Below the pieces are notes generated by a model. That model ran no database searches. It was given only the letters and a program-made list of their open reading frames with translations, and was not told the origin of the DNA. A stretch of DNA of 64,000 bases from Weissella uvarum (GTDB lineage: Bacteria > Bacillota > Bacilli > Lactobacillales > Lactobacillaceae), in assembly GCF_016908785.1 (NCBI RefSeq), contig NZ_JAFBEO010000003.1:182144-246143 (forward strand). The letters are read 5' to 3'. The translations under genes were made by a program, and so were the position numbers. Position 1 is the stretch's first letter, and each line of letters opens with the position of its first letter. Below are positions 45,030-55,207 of the stretch, one piece after another.

Positions 45030-45497
45030 TTATGCTGATTTAGTTAGCGATTTTTCAAGACGATTTAGCAGGATTTCAATCATCCGCTTTTCTTCATCTG
45101 ACCAAACCGAAAAAACACGTGTATTAAACGCCATTTTTTGATTATCTAACTCATCTAAAGCAGTTTTACCAGCATCGGTCAACATATAACGTAGTTGACG
45201 ATTGTCATGGTTCGTTGCTTCACTTGCTACCATTTCTTTTTTTAATAAAGACTTCAATTGCCGCGATAACGTTGAATTATCCAAGTGCATTTCTGTAGAT
45301 AGTTGATCTTGCGTATCAAATCCGTCAGCTAAAACTGCCAGCAAGGTCCATTCTGCCACAGTTAAATTCACTTTTTTCGCCATTTTCACCAGCTCAGCTC
45401 GATATTGCTTCTCTGCAATTTCTAATGCATCCAAGATTTCTTTCATATCGACTCCCATCCGATACCGATTATTACGCTCGCGCGCGATTATGCTCAT
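45030..45497 (-). CDS. MarR-family transcriptional regulator
   Basis: A winged-helix regulator, 155 residues from the ATG at 45497, or 138 from the ATG at 45446, which has GGGAG at a better distance (the first has GGGAGG 11 bases away). The helix-turn-helix lies in FDTQDQLSTEMHLDNSTLSRQLKSLLKK and the wing in NRQLRYMLTDAGK. It is transcribed alone; no target gene is evident beside it. Confidence 0.82.
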   Translation of the reverse strand: MSIIARERNNRYRMGVDMKEILDALEIAEKQYRAELVKMAKKVNLTVAEWTLLAVLADGFDTQDQLSTEMHLDNSTLSRQLKSLLKKEMVASEATNHDNRQLRYMLTDAGKTALDELDNQKMAFNTRVFSVWSDEEKRMIEILLNRLEKSLTKSA

Positions 45498-45635
45498 GGT
45501 TTAGTCGTCCTCCCAAAATGACAAAACTAAACACTTAACATTAATACAATAGCATATATCGGAGAAAAATGAGCATTTTTATGAAACCCTAATATTTTTT
45601 TAACAAAACAGAAACAATAACCGACCTACACCAGC

Positions 45636-47336
45636 TTATCCTTCACTTGGTTTTTGACGCAGTTTTTGTACCGCAGCATAAGTTGGTGTCACCGTCATCG
45701 TTGTTTGTCCTTCAAAAATGACAAAACCTGGCTTAGCACCATTAGGCTTCCGTAGACGACGCACCGGCAAATAATCAACAGGAACATTGGCTGAATCACG
45801 AGCTTTTGAGAAATAAGCTGCCAACGTTGCTCCTTCAGTCAAGGTTTGTTCACTTGGATCGTCATCATGAATAATCACGTGCGACCCAGGAATATCTTTT
45901 GTATGCATCCAAATGTCAGAACGACGGGCTGTCTTCATTGAAAGGCGTTCATTTTGCAAATTATTTTTACCAACTTCAATTAACGTACCATCACTCGCAT
46001 AGAACTTTTCCGGTTGACTAATTTGTGGCTTTTGCTTTTTCTTTTGGACTCGGAGATACCCTTCTTGAATTAATTCTTGCTTGATTTCTTCAATATCCTT
46101 TGGACTTGCTAAGTCAACTTGTGCTTGCAAATTCTCAAAATAGTCTACTTCAGCCTGAGCTAATGCAATTTGTTCATTCAAATACTTTACAGAAGCCTTC
46201 AATTTATTATACTTCGTGAAATACCGTTGGGCATTTTGCGAAGGACTCAATTGATTTGATAGCTGAATTTTGAGTGGCTTATTGTCATCGTAATAGTTTG
46301 GTAATTCAACTTCCGTCATTCCCCGCTCAACATCATGCATATAGGTTGTTAAGAGTTCGCCCTTAATTTTATATTCATCGGCATGATCAGCTGCGGCTAA
46401 TTCTGCTTGTTGCTTCTTAATCTTGGTTCGATTCTTCTTCAATTCATTATGAATTACTCTTAAGACCACGCTTGCCTGCTGTTGAACCCGGTCACGTTCA
46501 GACTTACCTTCATAGTAAGCATCCAACAATTCACTCAAAGTCGTGAATGTGGTTACTTCTCCCGTCACAGTTAGCCAAGGAAATGGTACATATGCCAATC
46601 CTTTCTCAGTATCAACCAATTCTGGTTCTGTTTGATTGAAGTACTCAAGCCAATTTTGTGCATGATCCATTGCATCGCCTGGTTGTTGCACAACAGCAGC
46701 TAATTCATTCGCTGAATCGCGTGAAAATCCTTGAAAACGCTGCTGAATAGCTTTAGCCAAATCGTTTTGATCTGGATTGTCCAAAATATCATTCGCTAAA
46801 CCTTGTAGGCTGTCATAAGGATTTGTGACATCTTGCTTCGGTGGTTGCACGTATTTAGCACCCGGCATTAATGTACGCACTCGATTTTGATCAGCCGGTA
46901 CATGCTTAATCAAATCAATAATTTTTTGACTTGCTTCATCTACCAAAAATAGATTTGAATGGCGCCCCATCATTTCCAAAATCAATACTGTTCGATCTTC
47001 ATCCCCAACTTCGTTGCGACCTGAAACGACGAAACGTAAAATACGATCATTTTCGACTTGTTCCACCCGCAATAATTGCGCTCCTTCAAGATGCTTACGC
47101 AACATCATTGCAAAATTTGGCGCGGTTTGTGGATTTTTATACTTAATTTGTGAGATTTGCGCGCGTGCAAACATAGGGTGTGCACTAAGTAAGACGGGAT
47201 AGTTTTTACGATTGTTCCGAACAACCAGGAAAACTTCATTCGCATATGGTTGATGAATCTTCATAATTCGCCCACCCGCCAATGTGTCATTTAATTCTTT
47301 TGCCATCGCATGTGTAAATAATCCATCAAATGCCAT
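45636..47336 (-). CDS. rqcH: RqcH/NFACT family ribosome quality-control protein
   Basis: A 566-residue NFACT protein (also called FbpA, fibronectin-binding, in older annotation). The N-terminal NFACT-N domain begins FDGLFTHAMAKELNDTLAGGRI; a long coiled coil (about 285-430) follows, then the NFACT-R domain with SDIWMHTKDIPGSHVII near the end. RqcH recruits tRNA-Ala to stalled 50S subunits and adds C-terminal alanine tails. Surface adhesion was claimed for some homologues. It follows the ribF gene by 18 bases. Confidence 0.9.
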   Translation of the reverse strand: MAFDGLFTHAMAKELNDTLAGGRIMKIHQPYANEVFLVVRNNRKNYPVLLSAHPMFARAQISQIKYKNPQTAPNFAMMLRKHLEGAQLLRVEQVENDRILRFVVSGRNEVGDEDRTVLILEMMGRHSNLFLVDEASQKIIDLIKHVPADQNRVRTLMPGAKYVQPPKQDVTNPYDSLQGLANDILDNPDQNDLAKAIQQRFQGFSRDSANELAAVVQQPGDAMDHAQNWLEYFNQTEPELVDTEKGLAYVPFPWLTVTGEVTTFTTLSELLDAYYEGKSERDRVQQQASVVLRVIHNELKKNRTKIKKQQAELAAADHADEYKIKGELLTTYMHDVERGMTEVELPNYYDDNKPLKIQLSNQLSPSQNAQRYFTKYNKLKASVKYLNEQIALAQAEVDYFENLQAQVDLASPKDIEEIKQELIQEGYLRVQKKKQKPQISQPEKFYASDGTLIEVGKNNLQNERLSMKTARRSDIWMHTKDIPGSHVIIHDDDPSEQTLTEGATLAAYFSKARDSANVPVDYLPVRRLRKPNGAKPGFVIFEGQTTMTVTPTYAAVQKLRQKPSEG

Positions 47337-47354
47337 TGCGTTACTCCTTTCTCT

Positions 47355-48299
47355 TTATAAAACTTCTGAAAAATAAGCCCGAATATCAGCTTCATCTTGT
47401 TGTAGTTGTTTTTTCAAATCATCCATGCCATTGAACTTTTCTTCACCACGTAGATAATGATGCCAACGTACCTTCACTTGTTCACCATAGATATTGTGAG
47501 CAAAATCAAAGAGATAGATTTCAACTGTTTTGGGCCGGTCAGATCCAAACGTCACATTATAGCCAATCGAAGCCATACCTGGATACCAAGTTTCGCCGAT
47601 TTTCATTTCAACCGCATAAACACCAACCCCAGGTAAGCGCTCATCAGCAGGCGTTTCAATATTAGCGGTTGGAAAGCCCATTTGCCGTCCACGTGCTTCA
47701 CCATGCACAACGACTCCAGTTGTCTCATATGGAATGGTTAAGAAAGCCCTTAATTCATCGACATCGCCTGCATCCAGCAACGCCCGGCTATAACGTGAAG
47801 CACTCTCATGCCCTAAAACTTCTTGTTTTGGAATTTCCACAATTTCAAAACGACCATGCGCATAATCCTTCAGATGTGCCATATCCGCATTAGCATCCTT
47901 AGACCCATAGGTATGGTCAAAACCAGCTACAGCGACTTGACTATGTAGACCAACAATGTAGTTGTCAACAAACTCTTGTGGCGTCTGTTGAGCATATTGA
48001 GCCGTAAAATTCACAACGTATGTTTGGTCAACCCCTAGTGAACTAAGCAATTCTAGCTTACGTGGTAAGGTTGTGAGATATTTCATTCGCTCAGTATGTT
48101 GTTCAAAAACAATCGATGGATGATGATCATATGTTAAAACGGCCAATTTTAAACCGCGTGATTCAGCAAGCGCTTTAGCTTTCGCAATCACCTCACGATG
48201 CCCGACATGCAACCCATCAAAAAAGCCCATCGCCAACACTTTGGGGCTTGGATCAATTTTTTGTGCATCAAATGGATGGTGCAAATAATATACTTCCAT
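47355..48299 (-). CDS. ribF: Bifunctional riboflavin kinase/FAD synthetase
   Basis: A 314-residue enzyme that phosphorylates riboflavin to FMN and adenylates FMN to FAD. The N-terminal nucleotidyltransferase part carries MGFFDGLHVGHREV, and the C-terminal kinase has GRQMGFPTANIE. The frame is open further up, but the ATG at 48299 has AGGAA at a good distance and gives the family length. The truB-ribF order is a standard pair in Firmicutes. Confidence 0.93.
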   Translation of the reverse strand: MEVYYLHHPFDAQKIDPSPKVLAMGFFDGLHVGHREVIAKAKALAESRGLKLAVLTYDHHPSIVFEQHTERMKYLTTLPRKLELLSSLGVDQTYVVNFTAQYAQQTPQEFVDNYIVGLHSQVAVAGFDHTYGSKDANADMAHLKDYAHGRFEIVEIPKQEVLGHESASRYSRALLDAGDVDELRAFLTIPYETTGVVVHGEARGRQMGFPTANIETPADERLPGVGVYAVEMKIGETWYPGMASIGYNVTFGSDRPKTVEIYLFDFAHNIYGEQVKVRWHHYLRGEEKFNGMDDLKKQLQQDEADIRAYFSEVL

Positions 48300-48321
48300 A
48301 ATAATTCCTGCGTCTCTATTT

Positions 48322-49239
48322 TTATTCGTTCTTGAAAGTCCGATATGGTCGGTACTGTTCCTTTTCAGACGACCAAGCAAATACTGATTTCACTTCTCCG
48401 TCATGTTTGACGACAATTTTCTCATCCTTCTGAGGATATTGATCAGCAGGCAAACCAATCCCATGCTTAATCCGTTCCCAAACAGCATCTGGTACATCAA
48501 CAGCTGAATACTGTGCGACTGCCCGATCAATTGGGAATAACCACTCATCAATGGTCCCCTCCACATGCATCTGCTGTGCCACTGCATCAATTGTATGACT
48601 TTCAGCCAAATTGAACCCGCCTGATGCTTGGCGTGTCAATTGGCTCATCACCGAAGCCACACCTAATTTAGCTCCCAAATCAACCGCCAACGTTCGAATA
48701 TAGGTTCCTTTGGATACTTTTGCCTCAAATGCAAATGACTGGGTCTGCGTGACTGCATCATAGACGGGCCTACTCATCCGTTTAAATTCATAGATTGTCG
48801 CCTGTCGGTGTGGTCGCTCCACTGTTTCTCCAGCCCGTGCATAATCATACAAGCGACGTCCATTTACCTTAACAGCTGAATACATGGGTGGAATTTGGAT
48901 AATATCTCCAACTAACGTTTTCATGGCTTGATCGATTTCATCCGTGGTAAACGGCTTCAAAATTGGGATTTCATCAACAATTTCGCCATCTAAATCTTCA
49001 GTTGCTGTGGCAAAGCCAAGTGTTACAAATCCCGTATAAATTTTACCGGCCTCTTGTAAAAATTCAATTGATTTTGTGGCCTTACCAATGGCAATTGGCA
49101 ATACGCCATCGACATTGGGGTCAAGCGTTCCGGCATGACCAATTTTTTTTGTATGCAATATTTTGCGCAACTTATAGACCACATCATGTGATGTCATCCC
49201 CGTTGGCTTATTAATTGGTAAAATTCCTTCCATTTTCAC
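48322..49239 (-). CDS. truB: tRNA pseudouridine-55 synthase
   Basis: A 305-residue enzyme that makes the universal pseudouridine 55 in the T-loop of tRNAs. The catalytic aspartate is in HAGTLDPNVDGVLP; the N-terminal INKPTGMTSHDVV and the C-terminal GTYIRTLAVDLG are present. It lies 22 bases before ribF and 9 bases after the GNAT gene. Confidence 0.95.
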   Translation of the reverse strand: MKMEGILPINKPTGMTSHDVVYKLRKILHTKKIGHAGTLDPNVDGVLPIAIGKATKSIEFLQEAGKIYTGFVTLGFATATEDLDGEIVDEIPILKPFTTDEIDQAMKTLVGDIIQIPPMYSAVKVNGRRLYDYARAGETVERPHRQATIYEFKRMSRPVYDAVTQTQSFAFEAKVSKGTYIRTLAVDLGAKLGVASVMSQLTRQASGGFNLAESHTIDAVAQQMHVEGTIDEWLFPIDRAVAQYSAVDVPDAVWERIKHGIGLPADQYPQKDEKIVVKHDGEVKSVFAWSSEKEQYRPYRTFKNE

Positions 49240-49248
49240 ATTCCTTAA

Positions 49249-49773
49249 TTATTGTTCCGCCTTTAAAGCAGCTTCAATTTCTTTAAAATCAGACCAAACC
49301 ATCCCCATCATATAGCTATCATGGTAACGACCATTTGCATAAAAATGCTCACGTAATCGCCCTTCCATCTCAAAACCAATCTTCTTGTAAATATGCACTG
49401 CTGCTTCATTGTCCACGTCAACGTACAAATAAACTTTATGCATATTAATCACATTAAAAGCATATTCTAAACCAGCGGCCATCGCTTTTTGGGCTAGTCC
49501 TTGTCCTTGGAATTTTTCCTCAACAATAATTTGAATCTCAGTATTACGATGCAAATAATCAATATACATCAATTCAACGACTCCTGCGAATTCGTCATCA
49601 ACATCAATCACAAATCGTCGTTCTGATTGATCCAAAACGTGCTTATCATATAAAATTTCTAGTTCATCAAATGATGTATAAGGCTCTTCAAACCACAATG
49701 CCATTACTCGTCGGGCATTTTCTTGACGATAAATATAAGGTAAGTCTCTTTTTTCAAGTGGGCGTAATTGCAT
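49249..49773 (-). CDS. GNAT acetyltransferase, SpeG-like
   Basis: A 174-residue N-acetyltransferase. It carries the acetyl-CoA motif QGQGLAQKAM, and the sequence MALWFEEPYTSFDEL, VVELMYIDYLHRNTEIQI and IYKKIGFEMEGRLREHFY resembles the SpeG family of polyamine acetyltransferases. Spermidine or another amine as substrate is inferred. It starts a transcription unit with truB and ribF from the promoter at 49807. Confidence 0.82.
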   Translation of the reverse strand: MQLRPLEKRDLPYIYRQENARRVMALWFEEPYTSFDELEILYDKHVLDQSERRFVIDVDDEFAGVVELMYIDYLHRNTEIQIIVEEKFQGQGLAQKAMAAGLEYAFNVINMHKVYLYVDVDNEAAVHIYKKIGFEMEGRLREHFYANGRYHDSYMMGMVWSDFKEIEAALKAEQ

Positions 49774-49806
49774 GTTATTTTCCTTTTCAGTTTGTGTTTA
49801 ATCCCC

Positions 49807-49835
49807 ATTGTATCAAAGTTTATAAGCGCATACAA
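49807..49835 (-). promoter_or_regulatory. Promoter of GNAT-truB-ribF
   Basis: TTGTAT (49830-49835) and TACAAT (49807-49812) with a 17-base spacer on the minus strand. The -35 abuts the T-run of the rbfA terminator. Confidence 0.65.
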
Positions 49836-49864
49836 AAAAGGTCCGGTCGCGACCGAACCTTTTT
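49835..49864 (-). terminator. Terminator of the rimP-infB-rbfA operon
   Basis: Stem AAAGGTCCGGTC/GACCGAACCTTT (one mismatch) with A/T-runs on both sides, right after the rbfA stop. Confidence 0.85.
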
Positions 49865-49867
49865 GAT

Positions 49868-50227
49868 TTATTTGTCAGATTGCTCTAACTGGCGAATCAG
49901 ATCATCAATATGATTTCCATATTGGATTGAATCATCCTTCTTAAAAGTTAACTCAGGCGTCTTATAAATACTCAAGCGACTGCCTAATTCTTTACGAATT
50001 AACCCAGTTGCTGCATCCAAACCTTCCGCTGCCTTCTTATTATCTGATGCTAAATCAGATAATAGACTATAGTAAACCGTGGCTTGTTGCAAGTCACCAG
50101 TTACTTCAACACCGGTTACGGTTACACCCTGTACTCGAGGATCTCGCACACGTTTTAACAAAATATCATTCACTTCACGTTGAATCTCTTGCTCTAAGCG
50201 ACCAACTCGGAAATTTTGTTGTGCCAT
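49868..50227 (-). CDS. rbfA: Ribosome-binding factor A
   Basis: A 119-residue KH-like factor that binds the 30S subunit and aids 16S rRNA maturation. It begins [25 protein letters not shown] and has [24 protein letters not shown] strands and [11 protein letters not shown]. It is the last gene of the nusA operon, 28 bases after infB. Confidence 0.93.
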   Translation of the reverse strand: MAQQNFRVGRLEQEIQREVNDILLKRVRDPRVQGVTVTGVEVTGDLQQATVYYSLLSDLASDNKKAAEGLDAATGLIRKELGSRLSIYKTPELTFKKDDSIQYGNHIDDLIRQLEQSDK

Positions 50228-50255
50228 TTTCGACCTCCTAATTATTCAGACAAGC

Positions 50256-52619
50256 TTAACGCTTGATTTCAACCATTTCGTAGGCTTCAATCACATCGCC
50301 AATCTTTTCATCATTGTAATTTTCAATCGTCAAACCGAAGTCATAACCGTTCTTAACTTCCTTAACGTCATCCTTGTAACGACGTAGTGAATTCAACTTA
50401 CCATCAAAGATAACAATACCATCGCGAATCAAGCGAACTGAAGCATCACTAGTAATCTTACCTGATGTCACCATTCCACCAACAATCGTTCCAACCTTAG
50501 ATACCTTGAACAATTCACGAACATCGGCCGTACCAATGATTTCTTCCTTGTATTCCGGATCAAGTTGTCCCTTCATCGCTGCTTCGATTTCGTCAATAAC
50601 GTTATAGATGACACTGTGCAAACGAATATCAACATCTTCAGATTCAGCTTGCGCCTTTGCTTGTGGCGTAGGACGCACATTAAATCCAATGATAATCGCA
50701 CCAGAAGCTTCAGCCAATGTAACATCTGATTCATTAATCGCACCAACCGCGGTGTGAATAATATCAACCTTAACGCCATCGACATCAATCTTTTGCAATG
50801 AACCAGTCAATGCTTCAACTGAACCTTGAACATCGGCCTTAATGATGACTGGCACTGACTTCATGTTTTCTTCAGCCATCTTGTTAAACAAGTCAGAAAC
50901 TGAAACAACATTATTACGGTTACGGTCTTCAAGCAAAGCACGCTTTTGACGTTCTTCACCTGCGGCACGCGCAGTCTTTTCATCTTCAAAGACCACAAAG
51001 CGATCCCCAGCTGATGGCACATCATTCAATCCAGTAATTTCAACTGGTGTTGATGGTACGGCTTCCTTAATTCGGCGTCCACGATCATTCGTCATCGTCC
51101 GGACACGGCCATAAGTGTTACCAACCACGATTGGATCACCAACATGCATCGTACCTTGTTGAACCAAAACAGTTGCAACTGAACCACGCCCCTTATCCAA
51201 ACGAGCTTCAACAACTGAACCAGCCGCACGTTGGTCTGGGTTAGCCTTCAAGTCCATCACATCAGCTGTAAGTAGAACCATATCAAGCAATTCATCAATA
51301 TTTTCACCATACTTAGCTGAAATATTAACAAAGATTGTATCTCCACCGTACTCTTCAGGAATCAATTCGTATTGCATCAATTGGTTAATGACATTTTCAG
51401 GATTAGCACCAGGCTTATCAATCTTGTTGACTGCAACAATAATCGGTGTTCCAGCAGCCTTGGCGTGGTGAATCGCCTCAACAGTTTGTGGCATCACACC
51501 ATCATCTGCAGCCACAACTAAGATTGTGATGTCCGTAATATTAGCACCACGAGCACGCATTTCGGTAAAGGCCGCGTGTCCAGGGGTGTCCAAGAAAGTG
51601 ATTTCACGTCCATCAGCCTTCACTTGGTAGGCCCCAATATGTTGCGTGATTCCACCAGCTTCACCATCAGTCACGTGACTGTGACGTAAGTAATCCAACA
51701 ATGTGGTCTTACCATGGTCAACGTGTCCCATGATTGTAACAACTGGTGCACGTGGTTGAAGGTTTTCGTCATTATTAGCTTCTTCTTCAAAAATCTTATC
51801 GATATCTGAATGGTCCACTTCGACCTTTTCTTTAGCTTCAATACCATAGTCAGTCGCCAAAAGTTCAATCGTATCAGCATCCAAGCTTTGGTTTTGGTTA
51901 ACCATAACGCCAAGCATGAAGAGCTTCTTGATGATTTCTGTTGCATCCCGGTGGATCAACTTGGCGATATCTTGAACATTCATACCAACTGTATAGTTCA
52001 AAACTTCTGGTAATGGTTGTTCCTTACGTTGTGGCGCTGCAGGACGTGGTTCATTATGGCGTTGGTTGTTACGGTTTTGACCCCGTTGTCCCTTTTTACC
52101 ATGGTTGTTGTTCCAATTACCATTACGGTTTTGGTTACGACCATTATTGTTGTTATTACGGTTTTGTGGACCGTTGTTTTGGCCACCCTTACCTTTAGCA
52201 TTACCTTGTTGGCGTTGACCACCATTTTGTTGGTGTTGGTTACCTTGGTGTTGGTTGTTATTACCTTGATTTGATCCATGTGTCGCTGGCTTTTTCTCAG
52301 CTGACTTAGTTTGCGTGGTTGCCTTAGCACTAGCCTTTGGTTTTGCTTCAGACTTGTGCTCAGGCGCCTTGCTTGCTTCCGCCTTAGGAGCCTTTTTTGC
52401 AGATGCTTTATCAGCTGGCTTTTTCTCAGCTGACTTAGTGGCTGGCTTTGCTTTACCGGCACTACCTTGTTGCACACGCTTCTTTAAATCTTGTTCTTGT
52501 TTATCATCAATGGTCGACATGTGGTTTTTTACATCATACCCAGCTGCTGTCGCCGTTGACACTAAATCTTTTGATGAAACATCTAATTCCTTTGCCAATT
52601 CATAAATTCGCTTGGTCAT
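50256..52619 (-). CDS. infB: Translation initiation factor IF-2
   Basis: A 787-residue GTPase that brings initiator tRNA to the 30S subunit. The G domain shows [14 protein letters not shown] near residue 295, then [16 protein letters not shown] and NKIDKPGA. The variable N-terminal part is unusual: a Lys/Ala-rich segment (about 50-115) followed by a very Asn/Gln/Gly/Arg-rich low-complexity stretch (about 118-195), probably disordered. The C-terminal domains are standard. Confidence 0.96.
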   Translation of the reverse strand: MTKRIYELAKELDVSSKDLVSTATAAGYDVKNHMSTIDDKQEQDLKKRVQQGSAGKAKPATKSAEKKPADKASAKKAPKAEASKAPEHKSEAKPKASAKATTQTKSAEKKPATHGSNQGNNNQHQGNQHQQNGGQRQQGNAKGKGGQNNGPQNRNNNNNGRNQNRNGNWNNNHGKKGQRGQNRNNQRHNEPRPAAPQRKEQPLPEVLNYTVGMNVQDIAKLIHRDATEIIKKLFMLGVMVNQNQSLDADTIELLATDYGIEAKEKVEVDHSDIDKIFEEEANNDENLQPRAPVVTIMGHVDHGKTTLLDYLRHSHVTDGEAGGITQHIGAYQVKADGREITFLDTPGHAAFTEMRARGANITDITILVVAADDGVMPQTVEAIHHAKAAGTPIIVAVNKIDKPGANPENVINQLMQYELIPEEYGGDTIFVNISAKYGENIDELLDMVLLTADVMDLKANPDQRAAGSVVEARLDKGRGSVATVLVQQGTMHVGDPIVVGNTYGRVRTMTNDRGRRIKEAVPSTPVEITGLNDVPSAGDRFVVFEDEKTARAAGEERQKRALLEDRNRNNVVSVSDLFNKMAEENMKSVPVIIKADVQGSVEALTGSLQKIDVDGVKVDIIHTAVGAINESDVTLAEASGAIIIGFNVRPTPQAKAQAESEDVDIRLHSVIYNVIDEIEAAMKGQLDPEYKEEIIGTADVRELFKVSKVGTIVGGMVTSGKITSDASVRLIRDGIVIFDGKLNSLRRYKDDVKEVKNGYDFGLTIENYNDEKIGDVIEAYEMVEIKR

Positions 52620-52633
52620 GTGCCATCCTCCTA

Positions 52634-52936
52634 TTATTCTAAGTATTCTTGCATTTTCTTTGCAAAGCCACGATTCACCACCGCAATCACTGTGCGCGGC
52701 ATCCCCGTTGCATCAGCTAATTGTGCTTTTGAAAACTTTGTACACAATGGCACATCGTAACTTGTTGTTTTATCGGTAAATTTCTTTGCACTACTTGCTC
52801 CGCCATCATTGGCAAAAAAGACAAGGGACGCTTTACCATTTCGAATGGCTTTGAGAGCCATATCTTCTCCGGCTTCTAGCTTACCGGCGCGACGTGCTAA
52901 ACCCAATAAATTTAAAACTTTTTGTTCATTATTCAT
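52634..52936 (-). CDS. ylxQ: YlxQ, L7Ae-like RNA-binding protein
   Basis: A 100-residue protein of the L7Ae/L30e fold, which binds kink-turn RNA. It has [22 protein letters not shown] and [17 protein letters not shown]. The ATG at 52936 overlaps the end of ylxR by 8 bases, typical for this pair; a longer frame upstream is only a read-through of ylxR. Between ylxR and infB, as in Bacillus. Confidence 0.88.
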   Translation of the reverse strand: MNNEQKVLNLLGLARRAGKLEAGEDMALKAIRNGKASLVFFANDGGASSAKKFTDKTTSYDVPLCTKFSKAQLADATGMPRTVIAVVNRGFAKKMQEYLE

Positions 52937-53225
52937 TCTCAAACAATTCCCGTCGTGCCGCTTGATGATCAACATAAGCGATCAAATCATCATAGAAATC
53001 ATCTGGTAACTTGGTTTGAAAAGCGCGATCGAAAGTCCGCTTGGCTTTGGCTTGCTCTGCAGTTGGTACATCCAACTTAATATACGCACCACGACCGTTT
53101 GCTCGACCTGATGGATCAAGTTGCACATCGCCTTCTGGGGTTTTAACCACCCGTACTAATTCTTGCTTGGCAACCATTTCACCACTCACGATATCTTTTC
53201 GCATTGGAATTTTACGTTGCTTCAT
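52929..53225 (-). CDS. ylxR: YlxR (RnpM) RNA-binding protein
   Basis: A 98-residue protein. The family signature is KQRKIPMRKDIVSGEMVAKQELVRVVKTPEG followed by GRANGRGAYI. Homologues bind RNA; in Bacillus a role with RNase P was proposed. It lies 30 bases after nusA and overlaps ylxQ. Confidence 0.9.
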   Translation of the reverse strand: MKQRKIPMRKDIVSGEMVAKQELVRVVKTPEGDVQLDPSGRANGRGAYIKLDVPTAEQAKAKRTFDRAFQTKLPDDFYDDLIAYVDHQAARRELFENE

Positions 53226-53255
53226 GGCACGTCCCTCCTTATGCAGTTACACTGT

Positions 53256-54386
53256 TTAGTCTGCTGATTTCATTGCATCCGCGCGTTGTGCTTGTTGTGC
53301 TTGTTCAGCAGCAATACGTTCTGGATCTTCTAGTTCAGCAATCACGGCATCTCGTTCACTTTCAGGCTTAATATCAATCTTGTAATTGGTTAAGCGGGCA
53401 GCCAAACGTGCATTTTGACCACGCTTACCAATTGCCAATGACAATTGATAATCTGGTACAAGTACGGTAATCCCACGCTCATTGGCCGGGTCAAACAATA
53501 CTTCAACAACTTCAGCTGGGTTAAGCGCATTCTTAACAAATTCAACTGGGTCTTCAGTCCATTCAACAATGTCCATGTTCTCACCTGATAATTCGTTAAC
53601 AACAGCTTGAACCCGTGCACCACCTTGACCAACCATTGTACCAACGGCATCAAGATTTTCATTATGTGAATAAACCGCAATCTTTGACCGGTCACCAGCT
53701 TCACGCGCGATTGCCTTAATTTCAACCGTTCCATCATATACTTCTGGCACTTCAGCTTCAAAGAGACGCTTTACTAAATCAGGATGCGTACGTGAAACAA
53801 AAACTTGTGGACCCTTTGACTCATTTTGCACAACTGAGACCAAAACCTTAATCTTATCACCCATTTGATAATGCTCATTTGGCATTTGGTCTTCTGGCTT
53901 CATCGCAGCCTCTTGACCACCAGGCAAGATAACATATAGATAACGTGAATCTTGGCGCTCAACTTCACCAGTAATAATTTCATCTTGATAAGTAATGAAG
54001 TTATCGTAGACATTATCACGTTCAGCTTCACGAACCTTTTGCATAATGATTTGCTTAGCCGTTTGTGCCGCAAGACGACCAAAGTCAGAAGGTGTGACTT
54101 CAAACTTGATTTCATCCCCTAACTCGTAGGCTTTGTTCTTTGCAAGCGCATCCTTTAGACTCACTTCTTTGTTTTCATCTTCAACTGTATCAACAACTGT
54201 CTTAACTGAATAAACTTTAATATTTCCCTTCTTAGGATCAAAGTTAACTTCAACGTTGTCTGCTTCATTGTAGTCTTTCTCGTAAGCCTTCTTGAGTGCA
54301 TCTTCAATGGCTTCGACTAATACTTCAGCCTTAATGTTTTTTTCTTCTTCAAGAGCATTAAGTGCTGTCACCAATTCCTTACTCAT
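53256..54386 (-). CDS. nusA: Transcription termination/antitermination factor NusA
   Basis: A 376-residue factor that binds RNA polymerase and modulates pausing and termination. The N-terminal polymerase-binding domain (1-130) is followed by an S1 domain (about 133-200) and two KH domains, with VGTMVGQGGARVQAVV and AIGKRGQNARLAARL. Gram-positive length without the acidic repeats. Second gene of the operon, after rimP. Confidence 0.95.
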   Translation of the reverse strand: MSKELVTALNALEEEKNIKAEVLVEAIEDALKKAYEKDYNEADNVEVNFDPKKGNIKVYSVKTVVDTVEDENKEVSLKDALAKNKAYELGDEIKFEVTPSDFGRLAAQTAKQIIMQKVREAERDNVYDNFITYQDEIITGEVERQDSRYLYVILPGGQEAAMKPEDQMPNEHYQMGDKIKVLVSVVQNESKGPQVFVSRTHPDLVKRLFEAEVPEVYDGTVEIKAIAREAGDRSKIAVYSHNENLDAVGTMVGQGGARVQAVVNELSGENMDIVEWTEDPVEFVKNALNPAEVVEVLFDPANERGITVLVPDYQLSLAIGKRGQNARLAARLTNYKIDIKPESERDAVIAELEDPERIAAEQAQQAQRADAMKSAD

Positions 54387-54403
54387 TTTTCTTCTCCATT
54401 ACA

Positions 54404-55093
54404 TTAAAAAGTATTTGTTTGACGCGCTTTTGCAATGACCTCACGTGGGACATGACGTTCATTATCAGCTTCATCAAGTAAGACTAATTCATCAGCATCA
54501 TAACCCACTAATTGACCTGAAAATTCTTTAACACCGTCAATCTTGCGATACGTTGATAGCTCGACAAATTTATCGAGTGCCCATTCAAAATCAGCATCAT
54601 CCCGCAAAACACGAGCTTGATCTAAAGCTAGATGCGCATTTTTAATCGTTGTACCAGGTAGCGACACTGCTTGTCGCTTACCCTTCTTGCCCACAACTTC
54701 TAAGACGAGTTCATCTGTATCAGCACTTTGTAGTGTCCCTGTTAAGGTTGTGGCATCATTTACCGGGGTAGTTAAGGTTACCGTAATCGTTTTTCCAAGG
54801 GCCCACTTGAAATCCTGAGGCCGCTTTAATTCACGTTCGGCGCCAGGTGATGAAACGTCCAGCAAATATGCTTCTGGGAATGGATCAGGTGTGATAGCGT
54901 CAATGGCATCACTAATCAGCTCGGTTAACATGACTAAATCATCCATGTTAATTTCACCATCTAAGCGATCCACAAGCACCCGCAAGACCATGTCTGAATC
55001 TTGCCGCTCATAACGCACATCCCACAAATCAAATCCTTTTTCGGCAAGTGCTGAATCTAAGACTTCATGGACCTTTTCGACAACTTCTGGCAT
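54404..55093 (-). CDS. rimP: Ribosome maturation factor RimP with duplicated C-terminal domain
   Basis: A 229-residue RimP, about 70 residues longer than usual. Residues 1-90 hold the normal N-terminal domain (SSPGAERELKRP at 81-92). The SH3-like C-terminal domain (94-158, starting DFKWALGK) is followed by a second related copy (168-225, starting DFEWALDK); both carry DELVL after a G-L strand. RimP works in 30S assembly. GGGAGG precedes the ATG. First gene of the nusA operon. Confidence 0.92.
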   Translation of the reverse strand: MPEVVEKVHEVLDSALAEKGFDLWDVRYERQDSDMVLRVLVDRLDGEINMDDLVMLTELISDAIDAITPDPFPEAYLLDVSSPGAERELKRPQDFKWALGKTITVTLTTPVNDATTLTGTLQSADTDELVLEVVGKKGKRQAVSLPGTTIKNAHLALDQARVLRDDADFEWALDKFVELSTYRKIDGVKEFSGQLVGYDADELVLLDEADNERHVPREVIAKARQTNTF

Positions 55094-55141
55094 TTTTAAA
55101 ACCTCCCTTCAGTTTAACTTCACAAATTTAAAACAGATTCC

Positions 55142-55179
55142 AAAAAAATGAGCGGCCAGGCAAATAACCTGGCCACTCA
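55142..55179 (-). terminator. Leader terminator of the rimP-nusA operon
   Basis: A 12-bp stem (55149-55160 with 55168-55179, one G-U pair) with a 7-base loop and seven T on the minus strand. It lies between a strong promoter (55208-55236) and the rimP ATG, so it is transcribed as part of the leader and can attenuate the operon. It also serves the bcr gene. Confidence 0.75.
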
Positions 55180-55207
55180 ACTAAGAGTCTATTTAATCAA
55201 CACCATT

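Noticed and set aside
52000..52280. Repetitive DNA that at first looks like a repeat array
   Set aside because: It is the codon-level repetition of the Asn/Gln-rich part of infB; there are no unique spacers, so no CRISPR.
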